Shown here: piece by piece, positions 1 through 4,635 of the stretch
Layout: each line of letters opens with the position of its first letter
Numbering within the stretch: the stretch's first letter is position 1
Origin: RUG11867 sp964472425
GTDB lineage: Bacteria; Bacillota_I; Bacilli_A; RF39; UBA660
DNA length: 7,805 nt
Assembly (NCBI GenBank): GCA_964472425.1
Contig: CAYYLF010000070.1
Location: 1-7,805 of the forward strand
Reading direction: 5' to 3'
The notes under the pieces: model-generated
The model's database searches: none
Seen by the model: the letters and a program-made list of their open reading frames with translations, nothing else
What the model was told of the DNA's origin: nothing
Made by a program: the position numbers and the translations under genes

Positions 1-29
1 GACAAACACAATTGGGGGGGGGGTATAAT
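1..29 (+). promoter_or_regulatory. Probable promoter of the surface-protein gene, cut by the window edge
   Basis: A perfect TATAAT lies at 24-29. The window opens with GACA; if the two missing bases are TT, this is a TTGACA -35 box with a 19-base spacer. Ten of those spacer bases are a G run directly against the -10 box. Transcription would start near 36 and leave a leader of about 130 bases before the GTG at 165. I recognise no riboswitch in that leader. The -35 box is inferred because half of it is outside the window. Confidence 0.45.
14..23. repeat. Homopolymer tract of ten G
   Basis: Ten consecutive Gs abut the TATAAT at 24-29. Such a tract is prone to replication slippage, and its position inside a promoter spacer means a length change would alter the -35/-10 distance. 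The true length may also vary between reads or be misassembled. Confidence 0.9.
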
Positions 30-164
30 GTCAATATAGGAGACTATAGGCGAAGGAGTAAGGCCTTTAAAAAACGCATCATTTTGGATTTGGAAACAAA
101 AAAAATATGTGGGCAGGAAGTCAGTCTTTTATGTACTCCAATTTAGGAAAGAGGATGGCTTAAA

Positions 165-1382
165 GTGAAAAAAAGGAATTATATATTAGGTGTATCGTTG
201 GTGTTAGGAATAGTGATAGGTTCGATAGTAACGGAGAAAATTCAAGAAACCGAAAAGGTAAAATCAATCGGAACAGGTAGCATGATAGCGATGTACATCC
301 AAGATGAAGAAGGCAATTACAACTTGAGCGACGCTCAAAAATTCCCTACAGATGGATATGTGTTGAATACCGAGAAGAGCAGTTGCAAGAATGGCGGGGT
401 GATAAGTCAGAACGCTAGTACGAAAGCATTGAGTTTGAAAGTCAAGACTAGCGATGAGTGTACAGTCTATTTCGACGTGGTAACAAGTGTAAATCCAAGT
501 GCAGATATGTTAATAGCGAAAGCGAACGATGCAAGTGTAACAACATACTCATCCGGAAACAAGAAAGAGATGTTCGCATTCGACCATCCAGAGGCAACCC
601 AAACGACCGGATGGAGTGAAGAAGAGAGAAGAGATTACAGGTATATAGGAAACGAACCGAATAACTATATAACCTTCAACGGCGAGACATGGAGAATAAT
701 AGGGGTATTCACAGTAGAGACAGAGTCAGGAGAAAAGAAGCCATTAATGAAAATAATAAGAGACCAATCTATAGGGAATTTAGCTTGGAATTCAAGTGGT
801 ATAAATGAATGGAGTACAGCAACATTACAAGCAATTTTAAATGGAGACTATTATAATCGCAGTGGAAGTTATTCGACTAATGGTCTAAACTCGACCGCAA
901 GAAGTCAAATTGCGAAAGTAAAATGGTACTTAGGAAGCTCAAGTACATATCAGAGTTTAGGAGGCCCAGACTATTATAACTTTGAGAGAGGAACAAAGAC
1001 ATGTGCAACAGAGACAGCTTATTGTAGTGAAGGAAGAACATCGAATATAATACAAAATGTAGGCCTAATGTATCCAAGTGATTATGTATATACATATGGA
1101 AAAGGAGTAAATGATAAATGTTACACAGATGGATATAATTGTTATACTCTTGCCGGAGGAACTCCAAGTGCAGGTTGGTTATTTAACAATGCTGACCAAT
1201 GGACTCTATCGCCGGATGCGGCGGGTGCGTTCAGCGCGTTCTCTGTGTACTCGAACGGCTCTGTGGACGGCGACAGCACCGTGTACAGCACTAAGTGGGC
1301 TCGCCCGACGGTCTTTCTGGACTCTAAAATCGACATCACGAGCGGGGACGGAAGTCAGGGAAATCCTTATAGCATAAAGTGA
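165..1382 (+). CDS. Membrane-anchored surface protein with variable-looking C-terminal domain
   Basis: This 405-residue protein has no reaction I can assign. Residues 1-4 are basic and 7-23 form one hydrophobic segment, so it is probably an N-terminal signal anchor with the rest outside the cell. Six cysteines (74, 99, 280, 287, 319, 326) look like three disulfide pairs. The core contains family landmarks that I recall from uncultured gut Firmicutes: an ITFNGETWRIIG stretch near 169-180, LMYPSDY near 301-307, and a C-terminal DQWTLSP...RPTVFL...GDGSQGNPY block from 344. That last block resembles the DUF6273/C-type-lectin-like style of domain; this is from memory and not certain. The start is GTG, preceded by AAAGAGGA (148-155); the ATG at 155 meets a stop after two codons. 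The final ~47 residues are encoded by DNA far richer in GC than the rest. A terminator follows at once, so the gene is probably monocistronic. Confidence 0.75.
   Translation: MKKRNYILGVSLVLGIVIGSIVTEKIQETEKVKSIGTGSMIAMYIQDEEGNYNLSDAQKFPTDGYVLNTEKSSCKNGGVISQNASTKALSLKVKTSDECTVYFDVVTSVNPSADMLIAKANDASVTTYSSGNKKEMFAFDHPEATQTTGWSEEERRDYRYIGNEPNNYITFNGETWRIIGVFTVETESGEKKPLMKIIRDQSIGNLAWNSSGINEWSTATLQAILNGDYYNRSGSYSTNGLNSTARSQIAKVKWYLGSSSTYQSLGGPDYYNFERGTKTCATETAYCSEGRTSNIIQNVGLMYPSDYVYTYGKGVNDKCYTDGYNCYTLAGGTPSAGWLFNNADQWTLSPDAAGAFSAFSVYSNGSVDGDSTVYSTKWARPTVFLDSKIDITSGDGSQGNPYSIK
1203..1343 (+). other. GC-rich, probably exchanged or hypervariable 3' cassette of the surface gene
   Basis: By hand count 1201-1320 has 76 G/C in 120 (63%), against 40 in 120 (33%) for 1081-1200. 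Codon choice switches at the same place, from AGA/TTA/GTA types to GCG, GTG, CTG and CGC. It encodes residues 347-393. Between the two prolines at 350 and 381, thirteen variable-looking positions use codons ending in C (TTC, AGC, TAC, AAC, GAC, GGC, ACC), interleaved with A-free codons. That pattern would arise from adenine-targeted variation of AAC template codons, as in diversity-generating retroelements. Gene conversion or horizontal replacement from a GC-richer donor is an alternative. No reverse transcriptase or template repeat is in the window. Confidence 0.6.
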
Positions 1383-1386
1383 TTTT

Positions 1387-1407
1387 GGGAGTTTTACTCC
1401 CTTTTTT
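1387..1407 (+). terminator. Intrinsic terminator of the surface-protein gene
   Basis: GGGAGT (1387-1392) pairs with ACTCCC (1396-1401) around a TTT loop and is followed by six Ts (1402-1407). It starts four bases after the stop codon. Confidence 0.9.
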
Positions 1408-1426
1408 GGGGTTAAAAAACGGACAT

Positions 1427-1463
1427 AAAAAAAGAGAAGCGGCTCCCCCTGAAGGACCGCTTC
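1427..1463 (-). terminator. Intrinsic terminator reading on the minus strand
   Basis: Read on the minus strand, GAAGCGG (1463-1457) pairs with CCGCTTC (1442-1436). The stem continues as TCC/GGA after one bulged base, closing a seven-base loop. Downstream on that strand come TC and then seven Ts (1433-1427). On the plus strand the hairpin is followed by As, so it can only terminate minus-strand transcripts. No protein-coding gene lies on that strand here, which is why I assign it to a small RNA. Confidence 0.8.
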
Positions 1464-1535
1464 ATAAAAAAGAATAAAAAGGGGTTGGCTAGTGTGATAC
1501 TAGCACCAATTCGCCTTCGTAAAAGTGAATTGGTA
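1427..1535 (-). ncRNA. Candidate small RNA of about 109 nt, unknown family
   Basis: The predicted transcript starts about seven bases past a minus-strand -10 box and ends at the T-run of the minus-strand terminator. Its first hairpin begins almost at the predicted 5' end: ACCAATTC (1534-1527) pairs perfectly with GAATTGGT (1512-1505). A second perfect stem follows, GCTAGT (1504-1499) with ACTAGC (1493-1488). Then comes a C- and U-rich single-stranded linker (about 1487-1464) and the terminator hairpin. It does not match what I know of 4.5S/SRP RNA, 6S RNA, tmRNA, 5S rRNA, tRNA or a Cas9 tracrRNA. The CCCCTTTTT in the linker is the kind of C-rich patch used by Gram-positive small RNAs to cover ribosome binding sites, but any target is a guess. 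Structure and flanking signals are visible; expression and function are inferred. Confidence 0.6.
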
Positions 1536-1541
1536 GTTCAT

Positions 1542-1601
1542 ATATTAATCGAAATGGGTAATAAAGTCAACACTTTTTTAAACTTTTTTTAAAGTTTTTT
1601 T
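1542..1601 (-). promoter_or_regulatory. Minus-strand promoter with phased A-tracts (UP-element-like)
   Basis: On the minus strand a TTGACT -35 box (1570-1565) and a TAATAT -10 box (1547-1542) are separated by exactly 17 bases. Directly upstream lie three A-tracts of 7, 7 and 6 As, at 1601-1595, 1590-1584 and 1579-1574, their starts exactly 11 bases apart. This arrangement bends DNA and acts as an UP element at strong stable-RNA promoters. It would drive the candidate small RNA, divergently from the transporter promoter at 1670-1698. Confidence 0.6.
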
Positions 1602-1669
1602 CGAAGGTAGAATTTTGACGATATTCGAGGGTGTGTTGGCAACAAAAATGTACAATGAAGTCGAGATAT

Positions 1670-1698
1670 TTGAAAGGCGAAGAATCGTATGATATAAT
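1670..1698 (+). promoter_or_regulatory. Promoter of the transporter gene
   Basis: TTGAAA (1670-1675) and TATAAT (1693-1698) are separated by 17 bases, and TG at 1690-1691 makes an extended -10. The predicted start near 1705 leaves only about 14 bases before the ATG at 1719. The ribosome binding site AAGG (1705-1708) would then sit at the very 5' end of the mRNA. Confidence 0.85.
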
Positions 1699-1718
1699 CA
1701 TTATAAGGTAGTGATTTT

Positions 1719-2906
1719 ATGGAGAAGGGAAAAAATAATACGGGATTTTGGTTGTTGGTTTTTTTGTCTTTATTCGGTCTATCGATTGGAGTGTTCGACA
1801 ATTATCGCGACCTTTGGATGAGTGCCAATGAGATTACGACTGTGGCGATAAGTCACGTGAAGAGTATTTCGAATATAGTGACGGTTTTGGCTCTTTTCTA
1901 TTTCACTTTACGGGTGCCGTTCGATAAACTCAAGAAAGGGATGAACATCGTCTTGATTGCCAAGATGGCAGTCGAGGTTTTACTCGTATTGTTGAATGGA
2001 ACGGATAACTTGTTCTTCATAAAGTTTTTGATGTTCTTCGATATCGCTTTTACGCAGTTGATACTTTCTTCGGTTTATCCCTTGATGATGAATTTTGCCA
2101 AGGATGACGAGTTGTATGCGAAAAAGAGTTTTGCAGAATCTTTCTTCGACAAAGTAGGTTTTTTGCTCGTATCCGTTTTGGTAGGCAAAGTGATATTCGG
2201 ATACACAATCGATTATAATACGTGTTTGATGTTATCCCTGTTTTTCACATTCGCATCATTCGTAGTGCTCGTATCGATTCGAATGACGGGTGAAGAGAAA
2301 TCGAAGGCGACGAATGTCGGGAAGGCTTGGAAGTATTTTAAGGAAAACAAGATTTTGATTTTCTTCTTGGTAGTAAATACTCTCAGTTCGATTATTTGGT
2401 CGACCGTGGTCGGAATGCCCATGCTCACTTTGACAGAGAACTTAGGTTTCTCTTCGAGTATGGCAAGTTTCCTGATTTTGGGATTGGGCATCGTATCGAA
2501 TATCTTGTCTATGTTCATACTCAAATATATGCGTTTCAAGAATGACCACATAAATATGATATTCAAGTACGGCATAAGAGTCATCCTATTTATAGTAACG
2601 GCCGTGACCGGAAATCCGGCATTCTTGATTGCGACCATCGTGTACATGTTGCTCACGAACTCGACTCACAATTTCATTTTCTCTAGTTTCTTCATCAACA
2701 ACATCGACGAGGAGTACTCATTGGTACTTACGACTTTGAAGTATTGTACGTCTTTGTTGGGAGACGCGATAGGTTTGTTTATCGCAGGGCTCGTCTTCGA
2801 TTCTTCGATTACGGTTATGATTTTGCCAGCCGCGATTTTAGGTGTGTTATACTACGTAGTCGCGAGTGTGCTCGTAGCAAAGAAAAAGAGTTTTCAGAAA
2901 GCGTAA
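1719..2906 (+). CDS. MFS-type membrane transporter, substrate unknown
   Basis: This 395-residue protein is almost wholly hydrophobic. I count about twelve membrane spans: near 8-26, 41-64, 75-93, 98-124, 142-165, 167-188, 211-235, 243-270, 281-297, 299-327, 334-360 and 363-387. A charged loop at 190-210 separates the two halves. This 6+6 layout and the length fit the major facilitator superfamily. The family's loop 2-3 motif is degenerate (RVPFDKLKKGMN at 65-76), and I see nothing that fixes the substrate, so it could be an exporter or an uptake carrier. The ATG is the first in frame after the promoter and has AAGGTAG ten bases upstream. Codon use (many TCG, GTC, GAC, CTC) resembles that of rpoB, so it looks native. 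No terminator is visible after the stop, so some read-through into the toxin-antitoxin pair is possible. Confidence 0.75.
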   Translation: MEKGKNNTGFWLLVFLSLFGLSIGVFDNYRDLWMSANEITTVAISHVKSISNIVTVLALFYFTLRVPFDKLKKGMNIVLIAKMAVEVLLVLLNGTDNLFFIKFLMFFDIAFTQLILSSVYPLMMNFAKDDELYAKKSFAESFFDKVGFLLVSVLVGKVIFGYTIDYNTCLMLSLFFTFASFVVLVSIRMTGEEKSKATNVGKAWKYFKENKILIFFLVVNTLSSIIWSTVVGMPMLTLTENLGFSSSMASFLILGLGIVSNILSMFILKYMRFKNDHINMIFKYGIRVILFIVTAVTGNPAFLIATIVYMLLTNSTHNFIFSSFFINNIDEEYSLVLTTLKYCTSLLGDAIGLFIAGLVFDSSITVMILPAAILGVLYYVVASVLVAKKKSFQKA

Positions 2907-2923
2907 ATTGGATAAGGTGGCTG

Positions 2924-2952
2924 TTGAATAGACCAGTATTATATAATATAAT
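2924..2952 (+). promoter_or_regulatory. Upstream promoter of the toxin-antitoxin operon
   Basis: TTGAAT (2924-2929) and TATAAT (2947-2952) have a 17-base spacer. A 12-base perfect palindrome, TATTATATAATA (2937-2948), overlaps the -10 box and might be an operator, although an AT-only palindrome of this size can arise by chance. Confidence 0.65.
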
Positions 2953-2965
2953 AAAGGTAAGAGAG

Positions 2966-2994
2966 TTGATTTTAAAGAAGTAGTCTGATATAAT
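2966..2994 (+). promoter_or_regulatory. Proximal promoter of the toxin-antitoxin operon
   Basis: TTGATT (2966-2971) and TATAAT (2989-2994) have a 17-base spacer, with TG at 2986-2987 giving an extended -10. It lies exactly 42 bases downstream of the first promoter. The predicted start near 3001 leaves a 30-base leader that includes the AAAGGA at 3019-3024. Confidence 0.8.
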
Positions 2995-3030
2995 AGCAAC
3001 TCATCTTTAGATGTATGAAAAGGAATGCAT

Positions 3031-3624
3031 ATGGAAGAACTGAGACAATTAATTCTTTATATTCAAAATGTTTATGACTCCGTCAATGAGGAATGGGAAA
3101 ATAGCGGGAACTACATGCCTATCAATATGAAGTCTGCTAAGGTAAAAGATTTTTACGATAATTCCGTGTTTTTAAACTATGCTTTCGATTATAGAAATTT
3201 TATTGATGACAATGTAGGTGAAATTTTTAATACCGAGTTTAATAGGTTTGTAAATACGGTTAATAGTAGGGTCAAGGCAGTCAACTCCATTCAGTCGAAG
3301 ATTAATAAGTATGCCGTTGGAAAAAAGGAACATGGGGAAGTATCCATCAATAAGTGTTTAAATGATATATTTGGTATAAGAATTATTTTCGATGATAGAA
3401 TAGATTATAAAGAGATAGAGAGATTTATAAAAAATGCATTCCCAGATTTAAAGTGTATATTAGCTAATCGCGAAAAGTATAGTGCGGTTCACGTTTATTT
3501 TGGAAAAGGCAGCAATAGAAGATTTCAATGGGAATTGCAAATTTGGGATAAGAATCACGAGAAAACAAATCTTTTATCGCACGCAAAACACAAACAAGAT
3601 TATGCAAAATGGGAAAAGAGGTGA
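3031..3624 (+). CDS. Small alarmone synthetase toxin (toxSAS), RelA/SpoT nucleotidyltransferase domain
   Basis: This 197-residue protein carries a RelA/SpoT synthetase fold and nothing else: no HD hydrolase, TGS or ACT domain. Visible motifs in order are R80-V-K82 with SIQSKI (ATP side), D112 in NDIFGIR (metal ligand), Y150-SAV-H154 (acceptor loop) and E168 in WELQIW (catalytic Glu), then a His-rich SHAKHKQDYAKW tail (183-194). Residues 1-75 are a helical extension I do not recognise. Family knowledge: toxSAS enzymes either make (p)ppApp/ppGpp or transfer pyrophosphate from ATP to the 3' CCA end of tRNA, stopping translation. The usual QIRT is QIWD here, a departure from alarmone-only enzymes; which activity applies is not visible. 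I chose ATG 3031 over 3025 because AAAGGA (3019-3024) is six bases from the former and touches the latter. GC is about 31% (3061-3420), below its neighbours, suggesting transfer. The Panacea gene four bases downstream supports a toxin role. Confidence 0.82.
   Translation: MEELRQLILYIQNVYDSVNEEWENSGNYMPINMKSAKVKDFYDNSVFLNYAFDYRNFIDDNVGEIFNTEFNRFVNTVNSRVKAVNSIQSKINKYAVGKKEHGEVSINKCLNDIFGIRIIFDDRIDYKEIERFIKNAFPDLKCILANREKYSAVHVYFGKGSNRRFQWELQIWDKNHEKTNLLSHAKHKQDYAKWEKR
3618..3623 (+). promoter_or_regulatory. Ribosome binding site that fixes the antitoxin start
   Basis: GAGGTG lies five bases before the ATG at 3629 and overlaps the toxin stop codon TGA (3622-3624). Ribosomes finishing the toxin are therefore positioned to restart on the antitoxin, which suggests translational coupling. 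Confidence 0.85.
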
Positions 3625-3628
3625 AATT

Positions 3629-4375
3629 ATGACGAGACATTTTATTATACTTGCGAGCGCTTATACTCTCGGAACGAGGATAGCTCTCGATTACATTATC
3701 GAAGATGATTCTCAAATGGATTTGGTTAAAGCTGACAAGACGTATATTTTAAATATGTGTGGGCATGATACCCCTTTATCTTCACATTTTATACAGATGG
3801 ATAAAGCGGGCTGGGACGAAGTGGTCAAGAAGGATAAGTTTTTTGACGGAGTAAAAGTTATTTCGACGGTCGAGGAGTTTGCAAAAATACTGAAGGAAGA
3901 TAGGAAATTAAAGGGCATAGATGTGGCTAAATATATTTTGACTAAAGTGCCTTGTACTCATTTGAAATTGGAGAAGTTGGTGTATTTATGTTATGCCGAT
4001 TATCTCTGCGCGGAAGGCGAAAAGTTGTTCGAGGATAAGATTTTGGCATATCGGTATGGTCCTGTCGTGGAGTCGGTTTATCATACTTATAAACGAGTAG
4101 GAACGGAAATGCTAGAGGACGACCAAAAGACCTATGACGAAAAAGCCCGAGAATTGCCAATCAGAAGTAGAATTATCTCGGCCGAACATGGTATCAAAAA
4201 GCTCATAAGTATAGACGAGACTTTGAAAAAATACGGTTCGATGTCGGCCTATGAGCTCGTCGATTTGACACATAGGAGTTCGAGTCCGTGGAGTAGGTCG
4301 GGAGCTGGGCTCAAAGAAAACGGGGAAATCTTCGACGCCATCATAAAAGAGTATCACAAGTACGAAGAGATTTAG
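3629..4375 (+). CDS. Panacea-domain (DUF4065, SocA-like) antitoxin
   Basis: This 248-residue protein ends in a clear Panacea domain from about 97 to 247. Landmarks are DVAKYIL (98-104), LKLEKLVYLCYADYL (112-126), YRYGPVVESVY (141-151) and THRSSSPW (214-221). In characterised systems this domain is a promiscuous antitoxin that binds and neutralises toxins directly, including toxSAS enzymes; pairing with the toxSAS gene here makes that role likely. Residues 1-93 form a separate N-terminal region (MTRHFIILASAYTLG..., GWDEVVKKDKFFDGVKVI) that I do not recognise. It has no helix-turn-helix, so autoregulation by DNA binding is not obvious. The reading frame is open further upstream to an ATG at 3482, but that would put 49 residues inside the toxin gene without a binding site; ATG 3629 has GAGGTG five bases before it. 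The later part of the gene uses more host-like codons than the toxin. Proteolytic-adaptor proteins such as SocA share this fold, a less likely alternative. Confidence 0.87.
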   Translation: MTRHFIILASAYTLGTRIALDYIIEDDSQMDLVKADKTYILNMCGHDTPLSSHFIQMDKAGWDEVVKKDKFFDGVKVISTVEEFAKILKEDRKLKGIDVAKYILTKVPCTHLKLEKLVYLCYADYLCAEGEKLFEDKILAYRYGPVVESVYHTYKRVGTEMLEDDQKTYDEKARELPIRSRIISAEHGIKKLISIDETLKKYGSMSAYELVDLTHRSSSPWSRSGAGLKENGEIFDAIIKEYHKYEEI

Positions 4376-4411
4376 TCGCGACGGATTATCTCGAAAAATA
4401 TGCGAATATAT

Positions 4412-4441
4412 TTGACAATCGCTCGTATATTATGGTATAGT
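4412..4441 (+). promoter_or_regulatory. Distal promoter upstream of rpoB
   Basis: A consensus TTGACA (4412-4417) and TATAGT (4436-4441) have an 18-base spacer, and TG at 4433-4434 gives an extended -10. Transcription would start near 4448. Transcripts from here would contain the complete hairpin at 4541-4583 and might stop there. Confidence 0.75.
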
Positions 4442-4529
4442 ACTGTTATAGAAATGTAGGTGACAGAAGTAGCTCGAAAAGGAATATACAATTTGGGTTG
4501 CTTTTTTGCACGACTTTTTCAACTTTTTA

Positions 4530-4558
4530 TTGACATTTATAGGATATGCTAGTAAAAT
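4530..4558 (+). promoter_or_regulatory. Proximal promoter of rpoB
   Basis: TTGACA (4530-4535) and TAAAAT (4553-4558) have a 17-base spacer. The predicted start near 4565 leaves a leader of about 70 bases ending in AGGGGTG (4620-4626), nine bases before the GTG of rpoB. The -10 box lies in the loop of the terminator-like hairpin at 4541-4583. Confidence 0.75.
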
Positions 4559-4583
4559 TGTAAATTGGTGGCATATCTTTTTT
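4541..4583 (+). terminator. Terminator-like hairpin overlapping the proximal rpoB promoter
   Basis: GATATGC (4543-4549) pairs perfectly with GCATATC (4571-4577), extendable by a G-U and an A-U pair, and is followed by six Ts (4578-4583). The loop is 21 bases, longer than usual, and the stem has only three G-C pairs, so efficiency is uncertain. It is the only terminator candidate after the toxin-antitoxin pair. RNA started at the proximal rpoB promoter lacks the 5' arm and would escape it. Confidence 0.5.
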
Positions 4584-4635
4584 AAGTATAAGAAATTTCC
4601 GCCCAAAAAAAATACGCATAGGGGTGAAGAGACAA

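Noticed and set aside
1..164. Riboswitch or T-box in the surface-gene leader
   Set aside because: No conserved aptamer motif, specifier loop or terminator/antiterminator pair could be recognised.
1427..1535. Cas9 tracrRNA, SRP RNA, 6S RNA or tRNA
   Set aside because: No repeat/anti-repeat pairing partner, CRISPR array, SRP GGAA-loop motif, 6S bulge architecture or cloverleaf is visible.
1580..1601. AAACTTT/AAAGTTT hairpin plus T-run as a plus-strand terminator
   Set aside because: The stem has a single G-C pair and no plus-strand gene ends there. The exact 11-bp phasing makes a minus-strand UP element the better reading.
2744..2983. 79-codon plus-strand frame over the transporter's 3' end
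   Set aside because: It is out of frame with the transporter, rich in Arg and low in complexity as expected of a shadow, has no binding site, and runs across the toxin-antitoxin promoters.
3025..3030. ATG 3025 as the toxin start
   Set aside because: The AAAGGA at 3019-3024 would touch the start codon. ATG 3031, two codons later, has normal six-base spacing.
3482..3628. 49-residue N-terminal extension of the antitoxin from ATG 3482
   Set aside because: It lies out of frame inside the toxin gene and has no convincing ribosome binding site. ATG 3629 has GAGGTG five bases upstream.
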